DNA of 64,000 bases from Jatrophihabitans telluris (GTDB taxonomy: Bacteria; Actinomycetota; Actinomycetes; Mycobacteriales; Jatrophihabitantaceae). The DNA lies in NCBI RefSeq assembly GCF_023516435.1, contig NZ_CP097332.1, forward strand, positions 1,798,001 to 1,862,000, given 5' to 3'. The notes under the pieces are model-generated. The model was not told where the DNA came from and ran no database searches. It saw nothing but the letters and a program-made list of their open reading frames with translations. The position numbers were made by a program, and so were the translations under genes. Every line of letters starts with the position of its first letter. Positions within the stretch are counted from its first letter, which is position 1. Below, piece after piece: positions 25,500 through 36,701 of this stretch.

Positions 25500-26738
25500 G
25501 TGACCATCTCCATCCGCCGGGCCGAGCCGGCTGACCTGCAGGCCATCGCCCGGCTGGACAGCGTCGCCTTCGGCTTCAGCTACACCGAACGGCATCTGAG
25601 CGAACTCGCCGATGGCGGCATCGACCTGGCCAGGTTCTGGGTTGCCGTCGACGACAGCCGAGCCGGCCGGCCTGACGGGGGACCGGACGGCACGATCGTC
25701 GGCGTCACCGGCGACTTCGACCTGACGGTGACGGTGCCCGGGCTGCGCCAGGTGCGCACGCCGGGCGTCACCTGGGTGTCGGTCGCCCCCACTCACCGGC
25801 GCCAGGGCATCCTGCGCGGCCTGATGATCCAGCAGCTCACCGACTATGCCGACCGCGGCGAGTCGATGGCGATGCTCACAGCCAGCGAGGGCGGCATCTA
25901 CGGCCGCTTCGGCTACGGGGCGGCGAGCGTGGTCCGCACGACCGAGATCGATCGCCGCACGGTCCGGCTCGTTCGCTCGACCGATCCCGGTTCGGTTCGT
26001 CTCGTCCCGGTCCAACAGGCTCGCGACCTGGTCCCGGCGTTGTTCGATCGCTGGCACGCTCGTACGGTCGGCGCGGTGAGCCGGTGGCCGGCGCGGTGGC
26101 GCGACATCTTCACCGACCATCCCGAGGACCGCGAGGGTGCCACGGAGGCGTTCTATCTCGTGCACGCCGATGGCTACATCGCCTACCGGGTCAAGGAGGA
26201 GTGGGGCGAGGGCCATCCGAGCTCCCACCTCTGGATCCATGACTACGTGTATCTGACGCCGCAAGCACACCTGGCCCTCTGGCAGGTAGTGCTCGGCTAC
26301 GACCTCGTCGGGACGATCCACAGCCACAAGGTGCCCTTCGACGATCCCCTCGCGAGACTGCTGGACAACCCCCGCCAGCCGCGGACCACCGCGGTCAACG
26401 ACGGCGTGTGGGTGCGTCCGCTCGACGTTGCAGCGATGCTGTCGGCGCGCCGTTACGCGGTGGAGGTGGACGCCGTCCTGGAGATCCAGGATTCCCTCTT
26501 CGGTGACGGTCGATACCACCTGACCGGCGGTCCGGACGGTGCCCACTGTCGGCGCGTGGACCGCGGCGCGGACGTCCGGATGCCCGTCGCAACGCTCGGC
26601 GCGGTCTATCTCGGGGGTAGCAGGCTCAACACCCTGCACCAGGCGGGCCTGGCGGAGACCTCCGACGATGCGCTGCTCAGCCGCCTCGATCGTGCCTTCC
26701 TCGCCGACCGCGAACCGACACACGGCACGCCGTTCTGA
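25500..26738 (+). CDS. eis: Eis-family GNAT N-acetyltransferase
   Basis: Acetyltransferase of 412 aa resembling the mycobacterial Eis protein, which acetylates aminoglycosides and other amines at several positions. The first GNAT domain (about residues 1-150) has the acetyl-CoA site VSVAPTHRRQGILRGLM and the following GGIYGRFGYGAAS. A second GNAT-like region and a C-terminal sterol-carrier-like domain follow. The chain ends in phenylalanine (HGTPF); in Eis the terminal Phe carboxylate is the catalytic base, so the key residue is kept. It starts at GTG 25500, 43 nt after ispG. Real substrates here are unknown. Confidence 0.9.
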   Translation: MTISIRRAEPADLQAIARLDSVAFGFSYTERHLSELADGGIDLARFWVAVDDSRAGRPDGGPDGTIVGVTGDFDLTVTVPGLRQVRTPGVTWVSVAPTHRRQGILRGLMIQQLTDYADRGESMAMLTASEGGIYGRFGYGAASVVRTTEIDRRTVRLVRSTDPGSVRLVPVQQARDLVPALFDRWHARTVGAVSRWPARWRDIFTDHPEDREGATEAFYLVHADGYIAYRVKEEWGEGHPSSHLWIHDYVYLTPQAHLALWQVVLGYDLVGTIHSHKVPFDDPLARLLDNPRQPRTTAVNDGVWVRPLDVAAMLSARRYAVEVDAVLEIQDSLFGDGRYHLTGGPDGAHCRRVDRGADVRMPVATLGAVYLGGSRLNTLHQAGLAETSDDALLSRLDRAFLADREPTHGTPF

Positions 26739-26838
26739 TCCTGCGCCCGAGATGGGCCGCGGTACCGGGCTGAGTCGCGCGGCGAATCGCCGCACGGGTC
26801 ACCGGCCGAGTCCTCTGATGAGGCGGCGGCCGAGCCGG

Positions 26839-26844
26839 TAGCGT
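26839..26844 (+). promoter_or_regulatory. -10 element of the frameshifted GNAT gene, leaderless
   Basis: TAGCGT ends seven nt before the GTG at 26852, with no ribosome-binding site. This supports 26852 over the in-frame GTG at 26843. Confidence 0.45.
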
Positions 26845-26851
26845 GTCTTTC

Positions 26852-27705
26852 GTGACCTCGCTGCGGACCCGGCCCCGCGCGCTGCGAGCGTCCGATGCTC
26901 CCGCGTTGCGCGCGCTCATCGACGCCGATCCTGTCCTCAACTGTGTGCTCGCCTCTCGCCTGGGCTATGCCCCGATCTGGAGCCGCGCCGATTCGGTGGG
27001 CCGTTGTGGGGCTTGGACGATCCCGACACGGGCCGGTTGCGCGCGGCTGTGTTCCACGGCGGAAACCTGATTCCCGTCGGCAACGATCCGGCCGCCCTGC
27101 AGTCCCTGGCCGAGTTCCTTTCCCACGGCGCCCGTGGGTGTTCCTCGATCGTGGGCGACGCGGACGCTGTGGCCGCGATGTGGCCCACGCTGTCGCGGGG
27201 GTGGGGGACCGCCCGGGCGATCCGCGACAGCCAGCCGCTGTTGGCGAGCTCGGCGCTCGCGCCGGTGTCGTCGGATCCGCGGGTGCGAACGGCTCGAACC
27301 TCGGACGCGCGCAGCTTCCTGCCCGCGGCGGTCGCGATGTTCACCGAAGAACTCGGGGTCTCGCCCATCGGAGCGGATCACGGTGTCGGCTACCGGCAGC
27401 GAGTGGACGATGTCATCGCTTCCGGAAGGGCCTATGTGCGTCTCGACGCCGGCGGCCGGGTCGAGTTCAAGGCGGAGATCGGCGCGCTGTCGACCACGAC
27501 GGCGCAGGTCCAGGGGGTCTGGGTGCGGCCGGAGCTGCGCGGTCACGGGCTGGGCACTCGTGCGATGGCAGCGGTGCTGCGCCTCGCCCTGCACCGGGCG
27601 CCGACCGTCAGCCTCTACGTCAACGACTTCAACATTCCTGCCCGCCGGATGTACGAACGGCTCGGCATGGTTCAGGTCGGGACGCTGCGCACCGTCCTGT
27701 TCTGA
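26852..27705 (+). pseudogene. GNAT acetyltransferase gene with a -1 frameshift
   Basis: Two reading frames together make one protein of the DUF4081-GNAT type, as in the gene found near dxr/ispG in mycobacteria. Frame one runs from GTG 26852 through ADPVLNCVLASRLGYAP. Frame two resumes as DLEPRRFGGPLWGLDDPDTG and continues to a normal C-terminus with GVWVRPELRGHGLGTRAM and NDFNIPARRMYERLG. The switch falls in the CCCC run at 26970-26973. Restoring one base there gives an uninterrupted product of about 284 aa. It is either a real one-base deletion, a homopolymer sequencing error or, less likely, programmed frameshifting. Without correction a TTG at 27004 could start a 233-aa fragment that keeps the catalytic domain. 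Confidence 0.85.
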
Positions 27706-27787
27706 GGCCCACCCTGGGCTGACCCGACGGCGACGGCGGCAGACGTCCGCGCCAGACGCCGGGGTGGGTCGTGTCAGAGCGGACTGG

Positions 27788-27793
27788 TAGGTA
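27788..27793 (+). promoter_or_regulatory. -10 element of the HAD gene
   Basis: TAGGTA lies seven nt before the GTG at 27801, with no ribosome-binding site. Its last base departs from TANNNT. Confidence 0.35.
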
Positions 27794-27800
27794 TACGGCC

Positions 27801-28478
27801 GTGAAGCTCGATGCGGTCATCTTCGATTGGGGCGGCACCCTCACGCCGTGGCACACCGTGGACCCGATGCAGTGTTGGCTGGCGGTCACCGGAGACGAGG
27901 CGCTGGCCGCGCGGCTGCGGGCGGCCGAAGACGCGGCCTGGGTGTCCAGCCGTGACCACCACCGCAGTGCGCACATCGATGACGTGCTCTCGGTGGCCGG
28001 CGTCGAGCTGACGCACGACCAGCGCCGACGCTATTTCAGCTGGTGGGACGCGCATTCCGTCACCGATCCGGCCGCGCCCGAGATGTTGCGGGCGCTGCGC
28101 CAGCGCGGTCTGAGGATCGGCATTCTCTCCAACACGATCTGGCCCCGGGCCGAACACGAGCGCATCTTCGGTCGCGACGGGGTGTCCGGGCTGATCGACG
28201 GCGCTGTCTACAGCTCCGAGATCGCGTGGACAAAGCCCCATCCGGAGGCTTTCAGAGCGGCGATGGCGGCCGTCGGCGTCAGCGATCCAGCGCGGTCGGT
28301 CTTCGTCGGTGACCGGCTCTTCGACGACATCTACGGCGCCCAGCAAGCCGGCATGAAGGCGGTCCACATTCCGCACAGCGAGATTCCGGTGTGGCAGACC
28401 ACGGGTGTCGAGGGCACTCCGGACGCCGTGATCACCGGGCTGTATGAGCTGCCGTCCGTCATCGACGGGTGGTTGTAG
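27801..28478 (+). CDS. HAD-superfamily hydrolase
   Basis: Probable small-molecule phosphatase or dehalogenase-like enzyme of 225 aa. Motif I is VIFDWGGTL: the nucleophilic aspartate is present, but the second aspartate of the usual DxD is glycine. Motif II is GILSNT, motif III is TKPHPEAF (lysine) and motif IV is VFVGDRLFDDIYGAQQAG. The helical cap lies between motifs I and II. Loss of the second Asp is seen in dehalogenases and in some phosphatases, so the reaction is open. GTG 27801 places the first strand right at the N-terminus and has a -10 hexamer upstream. It converges on the DUF4439 gene. Confidence 0.85.
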   Translation: MKLDAVIFDWGGTLTPWHTVDPMQCWLAVTGDEALAARLRAAEDAAWVSSRDHHRSAHIDDVLSVAGVELTHDQRRRYFSWWDAHSVTDPAAPEMLRALRQRGLRIGILSNTIWPRAEHERIFGRDGVSGLIDGAVYSSEIAWTKPHPEAFRAAMAAVGVSDPARSVFVGDRLFDDIYGAQQAGMKAVHIPHSEIPVWQTTGVEGTPDAVITGLYELPSVIDGWL

Positions 28479-28510
28479 CCGCAGGCTCGTGCAGGCGCGA
28501 CCTCAGGGGT

Positions 28511-29008
28511 TTACAAGCCGGGAAACGCATCCGTCGGATGGTCCGGAGTCACCAGGCGCCGCCAGTGGTAGCTGCGCTCGGCCGCCACCTCGAGCGCGTC
28601 CAGCGCGCGGGTGCGGGTGGCGTTCGTTCCCGGCCCGGGCGCTGCCGTGGCGGTGGCCGACAGCAGGCCGCGCGCGGCATCGGCGCAGCCGGTCTCCAGC
28701 TGCAGGGCCCAGCGCGCGGCCGACGCCGCGTCGGTGACCTTTACCGAGGGCGAGTAGGCCGACGCCGACGCGACCGGAACCACCTTGCGGGTGACCAGGA
28801 GCGCCGCAAGAGCGTCTCGGCTGACCCGGTGTGCGTCCTGCAAAGAGCGTGCCTGGTCGATCTGAGCAGCCTCGAGGAGATGTACGCCGATGACGGCGTA
28901 GCCGAATATCGCGGCGTGGTCGGCGGCGAGCATCGTCTGCAGCGCCGAGGTTTCAGCCTCGGTCGCGGCGGCCGCGGTACTGGTGCCGCTGCGTGAAGGA
29001 CTGCTCAT
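28511..29008 (-). CDS. DUF4439 ferritin-like domain protein
   Basis: Four-helix protein of 165 aa, function unknown. The core begins ALQTMLAADHAAIFGYAVIG (helix with an H and an acidic partner), and continues with LLVTRKVVPVASASAYSPS and RALDALEVAAERSYHWRRLV. The helices resemble the ferritin-like fold, but a full set of di-iron ligands is not obvious. ATG 29008 overlaps the stop of the upstream Tat-exported protein by four nt (ATGA), so the two are co-translated. Mycobacteria have a related pair beside rimP, which suggests one conserved system. Confidence 0.85.
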   Translation of the reverse strand: MSSPSRSGTSTAAAATEAETSALQTMLAADHAAIFGYAVIGVHLLEAAQIDQARSLQDAHRVSRDALAALLVTRKVVPVASASAYSPSVKVTDAASAARWALQLETGCADAARGLLSATATAAPGPGTNATRTRALDALEVAAERSYHWRRLVTPDHPTDAFPGL

Positions 29009-29574
29009 CGAAGCACCTGCGCATGCACCGTGAGCGCGGCAGCGATGCTCCCGAACAGGGCGAGGGTCTGCTCGCTGTGATCGGCGCCCGCCGGCCAATC
29101 AAGCGTGCTCGTGCGCAACGCGGCCGCGGCCTGCCGCGAGGCTGCCGCCAGCGCCGTGGCGGTGCCGGCCACCGGCGGCCCGGACCCGGCACCGCCGGCA
29201 GGGGCCGCACCGGAAGACGGGCCGGGCGATGGTCGTGCGGACCCGGCCGAGGCATCACCACGCTGGGCATAGCGCCAGCCGGGGTACTGATCCAGCACCG
29301 CCGACAGCGCATCCCGCTGAGCGGTGACGTCGGCCTTGAGCGCCTTCAGAGCGGTCGCTGAGATGCTTGAGCCGCCGGCCGCCAGGGCCCGGTCGTATCC
29401 CGCCAACAGCCGATCGTGAACCGCACGGGCGTTTCGCAAGGCAAGCGGGGGAAGCGGCGGCGCAACGGCGACCCGGTGGTGGACCGACTTGGTCAGGCCG
29501 AGACCCGCACCGGCCAGCACGCCGACCCCGAGAACAGTTCGCCCCAAAAGGGTGCGGCGCGAGATTTCAACCAT
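29005..29574 (-). CDS. Tat-exported protein of unknown function
   Basis: Protein of 189 aa. The N-terminus has a twin-arginine signal, [15 protein letters not shown], followed by a hydrophobic stretch to about residue 27, without a lipobox cysteine. The mature part is two helical segments ([20 protein letters not shown]; later [20 protein letters not shown]) around a Pro/Ser/Gly-rich linker at about residues 105-135. No enzymatic motif is visible. It forms a two-gene operon with the DUF4439 protein, so it may export or anchor with that partner. It is divergent from rimP. Confidence 0.7.
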   Translation of the reverse strand: MVEISRRTLLGRTVLGVGVLAGAGLGLTKSVHHRVAVAPPLPPLALRNARAVHDRLLAGYDRALAAGGSSISATALKALKADVTAQRDALSAVLDQYPGWRYAQRGDASAGSARPSPGPSSGAAPAGGAGSGPPVAGTATALAAASRQAAAALRTSTLDWPAGADHSEQTLALFGSIAAALTVHAQVLR

Positions 29575-29600
29575 GACGCCAGCAGTCTTTCAGATGCCGG

Positions 29601-29606
29601 TAGGCT
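29601..29606 (+). promoter_or_regulatory. -10 element of the rimP-nusA-infB operon
   Basis: TAGGCT fits TANNNT and lies 57 nt before the rimP start. A short hairpin (TTCGG, seven nt, CCGAA) follows it in the leader. No clear -35 hexamer is visible. Confidence 0.4.
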
Positions 29607-29662
29607 CTGTTCGGAAGACTGCCGAAACGACGACAACTGGACACCGACGGGAGCGCCCCACG

Positions 29663-30253
29663 ATGACTGCGCGAACGCCGCAACGCGCCGCCCTGCTCGA
29701 GTTGCTGGACCCGGTGGTCTCCGCCCACGGCTATGACCTCGAGGACGTCTCGGTAACCGCTGCGGGCCGGCGAAGCCTCATCCGAGTCGTGGTGGACGCC
29801 GACGGGGGCATCGACCTCGACGCCGTGGCCGACGTGTCGCGGGCGGTCTCCGAGGTCCTCGACGATGAGTCCCGCGACCCGGGTTTCTCCGGCCCGTACG
29901 TGCTGGAAGTGACGTCCCCGGGCGTGGATCGACCGCTCACCGAGCCGCGGCACTGGCGCCGCGCCGTCGGCCGGCTCGTGTTGGTCACTGTCGCCGACCG
30001 GCCCGTCACGGCCCGGGTGATCGCGGCCGACGACGCCGCTGTCGTCCTCGACGCCGACGGCCACGAGACAACGGTCGAGTACGCCCGCTTGGGGCGCGGC
30101 AAGGTGCAGGTCGAGTTCGCGCGGTCCGGATCAGGTATCGCAGGGGAGGCCGGCGACGCGAGCGGCGGTGAGGTCGGCGATGAGGTCGGCGATGACGAGT
30201 TCGACACGGACGAGGCAGTAGCCGAGGACGCCGACGAGGAAGAGGAGGGCTGA
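29663..30253 (+). CDS. rimP: Ribosome maturation factor RimP
   Basis: Needed for late assembly of the 30S subunit. The protein is 196 aa. The N-terminal domain has [20 protein letters not shown] and [20 protein letters not shown]; the core signature is [20 protein letters not shown]. The C-terminal SH3-like domain ends near residue 155, followed by a very acidic tail of Gly, Asp and Glu. The ATG at 29663 has GGGAG about ten nt upstream. It starts the conserved rimP-nusA-ylxR-infB-rbfA operon; nusA begins three nt after its stop. Confidence 0.95.
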   Translation: MTARTPQRAALLELLDPVVSAHGYDLEDVSVTAAGRRSLIRVVVDADGGIDLDAVADVSRAVSEVLDDESRDPGFSGPYVLEVTSPGVDRPLTEPRHWRRAVGRLVLVTVADRPVTARVIAADDAAVVLDADGHETTVEYARLGRGKVQVEFARSGSGIAGEAGDASGGEVGDEVGDDEFDTDEAVAEDADEEEEG

Positions 30254-30256
30254 CCC

Positions 30257-31285
30257 ATGGTCTCGGTGGACATCGCCGCGCTGCGCAGCATCGAACGGGA
30301 GAAGGAGATCTCCTTCGACACGGTGCTGGACGCGCTTGAGACGGCTCTGCTCACGGCCTACCGCCACACGAACCACCCGATGCCGCACGCGCGAGTGGAG
30401 ATCGACCGCAAGTCCGGCGACGTCACCGTGTGGGCCGCCGAGTACGACCGCGACGGCACGCTGGTCGAGGAGTTCGACGACACCCCGACCGACTTCGGCC
30501 GGATCGCTGCCATGACGGCCAAGCAGGTCATCATGCAGCGCCTGCGCGATGCCGAGCACGACAGCACCTACGGCGAGTACTCCGGTCACGAGGGCGACAT
30601 CGTGACCGGCGTCATCCAGGCTGATGCCCAAGCGGCGCAGCGCGGTCTGGTCATCGTCGAACTCAGCAGCAAGATCGAGGCGATCCTGCCTCAGTCCGAG
30701 CAGGTACCGGGCGAGGTGTACAGCCACGGGACCCGGATCAAGGCCTACGTCGTCGCCGTGACCCGGGGCATGCGCGGTCTGCAGATCACCCTGAGCCGGA
30801 CTCACCCGAGCCTGGTGAAGAAGCTCTTCGCGCTCGAAGTACCCGAGATCGCCGACGGGAGCGTCGAGGTGATGGCCGTGGCCCGAGAGTCCGGACACCG
30901 GACCAAGATCGCGGTGTACAGCCGGGTGGACGGGCTCAACGCCAAGGGCGCGTGCATCGGCCCGATGGGTCAGCGGGTGCGAAACGTCGTGGCGGAGCTC
31001 CACGGTGAGAAGATCGACATCATCGACTACGACGAGGATCCGGCTACTTTCGTCGGCAACGCCCTCTCGCCGGCCCGGGCGCAGGAGATCACCGTTGTCG
31101 ATCCGGTGGCCAAGGCCGCGCGCGTCGTCGTGCCGGACTATCAACTGTCGCTGGCCATCGGCCGCGAGGGTCAGAATGCCCGGCTTGCGGCTCGGCTCAC
31201 CGGGTGGCGAATCGACATCCACTCCGACGCCGAATCGGCGGCGCCGGAATCCGGGGTGCGAAACCCGGACGTCACAGAGGAGTAG
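30257..31285 (+). CDS. nusA: Transcription elongation factor NusA
   Basis: RNA-polymerase-binding factor that modulates pausing, termination and antitermination. The protein is 342 aa, the short actinobacterial form without the C-terminal acidic repeats of E. coli. An N-terminal polymerase-binding domain covers about residues 1-105, S1 about 110-180, and two KH domains the rest, with [20 protein letters not shown] and [20 protein letters not shown] carrying the GxxG loops. The ATG at 30257 follows GAGGAGG by nine nt. Confidence 0.97.
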   Translation: MVSVDIAALRSIEREKEISFDTVLDALETALLTAYRHTNHPMPHARVEIDRKSGDVTVWAAEYDRDGTLVEEFDDTPTDFGRIAAMTAKQVIMQRLRDAEHDSTYGEYSGHEGDIVTGVIQADAQAAQRGLVIVELSSKIEAILPQSEQVPGEVYSHGTRIKAYVVAVTRGMRGLQITLSRTHPSLVKKLFALEVPEIADGSVEVMAVARESGHRTKIAVYSRVDGLNAKGACIGPMGQRVRNVVAELHGEKIDIIDYDEDPATFVGNALSPARAQEITVVDPVAKAARVVVPDYQLSLAIGREGQNARLAARLTGWRIDIHSDAESAAPESGVRNPDVTEE

Positions 31286-31293
31286 ACTTCTCA

Positions 31294-31725
31294 ATGGCCG
31301 TTCGCTCGACGACGGCAGTCCCAACGCTGGAAGACCCGCAGCGACGTGCGCCTAGTGCGAGCGGCGTCGCGGTTCGCACCTGCATCGGCTGCCGGCTCCG
31401 CGCACCGGCCACCGAGTTGCTTCGCGTCGTACTGGCGTCCGATTCGGGCCGTGACCCTGCAATACCGGGCACGGTTCAGCCGGACCCTCGCCGTCGCGCA
31501 CCCGGACGAGGGGCGTGGATACACCCCGAACCCGATTGCGTGGCCGCAGCGGAGCGGCGCCGGGCCTTCGGCAGAGCGTTCCGTGGTGGGACCTCCCCGG
31601 ACCCGACACCGGTCCGCGATTACGTCGCCGCGCTGGCGGCTCGTGCAGTACCTCGTTCGGCTCCCGCCGGACGGGTCGTTGGGGAGACCCGCGAAAGTGA
31701 GACGAAACCGATGAGCACCCGATGA
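31294..31725 (+). CDS. ylxR: YlxR/RnpM RNA-binding protein
   Basis: Small nucleic-acid-binding protein of 143 aa encoded between nusA and infB across many bacteria. The conserved core is VRTCIGCRLRAPATELLRVV, then GRGAWIHPEPDCVAAAERRR, with positively charged residues for RNA. In Bacillus the homologue binds RNase P RNA and slows it. ATG 31294 lies nine nt after nusA; GAGGAG at 31277-31282 is a little far upstream. The N-terminal 30 residues and the Ser/Arg tail are poorly conserved. Confidence 0.88.
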   Translation: MAVRSTTAVPTLEDPQRRAPSASGVAVRTCIGCRLRAPATELLRVVLASDSGRDPAIPGTVQPDPRRRAPGRGAWIHPEPDCVAAAERRRAFGRAFRGGTSPDPTPVRDYVAALAARAVPRSAPAGRVVGETRESETKPMSTR

Positions 31726-31801
31726 AGCGCCAGCAATGATTGCGTTTCCCATCTAAATCGGGGCCGTGCGGGTTGCCGCCGGCCCTGCGACAAGGAGTCC
31801 A

Positions 31802-34687
<2,886 letters not shown>

Positions 34688-34706
34688 GTCCAGCCTTACG
34701 GCTACC

Positions 34707-34743
34707 GTGCCCTCGTCGACCCCAACCGGGTCGGCGAGGGCAC
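34707..34743 (+). terminator. Hairpin between infB and rbfA
   Basis: A 16-bp stem (34707-34722 with 34728-34743) with one G-T wobble closes a 5-nt loop. It looks like an intrinsic terminator without a T-run. rbfA follows 31 nt later with its own AAGGAG, so it either receives read-through or uses a promoter not identified here. Confidence 0.65.
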
Positions 34744-34774
34744 GATTTGCCATGAAACACAAGGAGAAACCGTC

Positions 34775-35335
34775 ATGGCTGATTCGCCACGCGCCCGGCG
34801 CCTGGCCGGTCGAATCCGGCAGATCGTCGCTTCTTACCTGGAGACCCAGGTCAAGGATCCCCGCCTCGGCATGGTCACCATCACCGATGTCCGGATGACC
34901 GGCGACCTGCACGACGCCAGCATCTTCTACACCGTCTACGGCGGTGAGGCCGAGCGAGCCGATTCGGCCGCCGCGATCGAGGCCGCCCGGGGCCAGATGC
35001 GAACCGAGGTGGGGCGCCAGACCGGCGTGAAGTTCACCCCGACCCTGACCTTCTTCCTCGATGTGCTGCCCGAGTCGGCCAAGCACATCGATGACCTGCT
35101 CGCCGTAGCGCGGCAGGCCGACGCTGAGGTTGAGCGAGTTCGAGCGGGTGCACGTCCGGCCGGAGATCCCGATCCGTACCGCAAGCCCCGCGATGCCGAT
35201 GCTGATCCTGGTGCCGATCCTGGTGCCGATGCTGGTGCCGATGCTGGTGCCTCAGTTGATGTCCCGGCGGCACACGCCGCTGCGGTCGATGCCGCGGCCG
35301 TCGACGCCCTGGTCGCCGACACGGGCGAGCTCTGA
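34775..35335 (+). CDS. rbfA: Ribosome-binding factor A
   Basis: Late 30S assembly factor with a KH fold. The protein is 186 aa, about 50 longer than typical. The core (residues 1-120) has ARRLAGRIRQIVASYLETQV, VTITDVRMTGDLHDASIFYT and the helix SAKHIDDLLAVARQADAEVE. The extension (about 125-186) is rich in Asp, Gly, Ala and Pro. It contains four tandem 12-bp repeats that encode an ADPG/ADAG series. ATG 34775 follows AAGGAG. It overlaps nothing downstream; dinF starts 31 nt later. Confidence 0.95.
   Translation: MADSPRARRLAGRIRQIVASYLETQVKDPRLGMVTITDVRMTGDLHDASIFYTVYGGEAERADSAAAIEAARGQMRTEVGRQTGVKFTPTLTFFLDVLPESAKHIDDLLAVARQADAEVERVRAGARPAGDPDPYRKPRDADADPGADPGADAGADAGASVDVPAAHAAAVDAAAVDALVADTGEL
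35201..35248. repeat. 12-bp tandem repeat inside rbfA
   Basis: Four units of 12 bp begin at 35201, 35213, 35225 and 35237; the last two are identical. Each encodes Ala-Asp-Pro/Ala-Gly. The unit keeps frame, so copy number could vary between strains without destroying the gene. Confidence 0.75.
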
Positions 35336-35366
35336 GCCTCGCTCTGAGACGGACGGTCAAGGCTGG

Positions 35367-36701
35367 ATGAGCGCCATCGGACAGACCGACGACGCGGTCA
35401 GCGCGCGGCGCATCGTCACGCTCGCGGCCTCCGCTTTCGTCGTGCTCGCCGCTGAGCCGCTGTTCGTTCTCATCGACACGGCGGTGGTCGGCCACCTCGG
35501 CCGGGTTCAGCTGGCCGCTCTCGGAGCCAGCGGCACGATCATGACCCTGTTGGCCATCATCGGGACGTCCCTGGAGTACGGCACGACCGGCCGCGCCGCG
35601 CGCTACTACGGCGCCGGGCGGCGGGACGCCGCGATCAACGAGGGCGTGCAGGCCTCCTGGCTCGCGCTGGGTATCGGCCTCGGCGTCATAGCCGTGGGCG
35701 AGGTGCTGGCGGGCCCCCTCGTCCGGCTGATCGCGGGCTCGGATCCGGCCGTCAGTCACGAGGCCGAGATCTGGTTACGGATTGCGGTACTCGGACTGCC
35801 CGGGGTCCTGCTCGTCCTCGCCGGCAACGGGTGGCTGCGCGGGGTCCAGGACACCCGGACGCCGGTGCGCATCGTGGTCGTGGCCAACGTGCTGTCGGCG
35901 ATCGCCTCGCCCCTGCTGGTGTACCCGGCCGGCCTTGGCCTGGCCGGTTCCGCGGTGGCCAACGTCGTGGCCCAGTGGGTGGGCGCGGCTCTATGTGTAC
36001 GCGCTCTGCGCCGCGAGCACGCGCCGCTCGCTGCGCACTGGGCCGTCATGCGTAAGCAACTCGTCGTCAGCCGGGACCTCGTGCTGCGCGCCGCCGCCTT
36101 CCAGGCCGCGTACCTGACCGCGGCAGGGGTCGCCGGCCGGATGGGTGCCGCTCAGCTGGCCGCGCACCAGATCGGCCTGCAGCTGTGGGAGTTCGTCGCG
36201 CTGCTGCTGGACTCTTTCGCGATCGCCGCGCAGTCGCTCGTCGGCGCCGCACTCGGCGGGCGGGATGCCGCGGCGGCGAAGCGGAGTGCCCTCGCCACAG
36301 CAGCTCGGGTCAGCCGCTACGGCCTGTGGGCCGGCATCGTCTTCGGTGTGCTCATGGCGGCCGGCTGGTACGCGGTGCCTGCCCTGTTCACCTCTGACCG
36401 GGCTGTGCAGTACCAGGCGCACCTGTACTGGCCGCTGTTGATCGCCATGATGCCGATCGGCGGCGTGCTCTTCGCCCTCGACGGTGTCCTGCTGGGCGCG
36501 GCAGACAACGGGTTCCTGCGGACGATCACGCTCGTGTCGGCGGTCTTCGGCTACATCCCCCTCGCGCTGGCGGCACTCTGGTTCGGCTGGGGCATCGTGG
36601 GAGTCTGGGCGGGGCTGGCCACGTTCATCGGTATCCGGTTCGTCGGCATGGCGTGGCGCACCCGCAGCGGGCGCTGGCTGATCGTGGGGGAGAGCATCTG
36701 A
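35367..36701 (+). CDS. dinF: MATE-family (DinF-type) efflux transporter
   Basis: Multidrug and toxic-compound extrusion protein of 444 aa with about 12 membrane helices. Family segments are PLFVLIDTAVVGHLGRVQLA near the start, GVLLVLAGNGWLRGVQDTRT (first repeat end), and LWEFVALLLDSFAIAAQSLV in the second half. Cation-coupled export of drugs or metabolites is the family role. It sits between rbfA and truB as in several actinobacteria. The ATG at 35367 is chosen by homology; earlier in-frame codons overlap rbfA. The stop overlaps the truB start by 1 nt. Confidence 0.92.
   Translation: MSAIGQTDDAVSARRIVTLAASAFVVLAAEPLFVLIDTAVVGHLGRVQLAALGASGTIMTLLAIIGTSLEYGTTGRAARYYGAGRRDAAINEGVQASWLALGIGLGVIAVGEVLAGPLVRLIAGSDPAVSHEAEIWLRIAVLGLPGVLLVLAGNGWLRGVQDTRTPVRIVVVANVLSAIASPLLVYPAGLGLAGSAVANVVAQWVGAALCVRALRREHAPLAAHWAVMRKQLVVSRDLVLRAAAFQAAYLTAAGVAGRMGAAQLAAHQIGLQLWEFVALLLDSFAIAAQSLVGAALGGRDAAAAKRSALATAARVSRYGLWAGIVFGVLMAAGWYAVPALFTSDRAVQYQAHLYWPLLIAMMPIGGVLFALDGVLLGAADNGFLRTITLVSAVFGYIPLALAALWFGWGIVGVWAGLATFIGIRFVGMAWRTRSGRWLIVGESI

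Noticed and set aside
26779-26793. 15-bp near-palindrome GCGGCGA-A-TCGCCGC between eis and the GNAT gene
   Set aside because: A one-base loop cannot form a stable hairpin as such, and there is no promoter context to support an operator; may be chance in GC-rich DNA.
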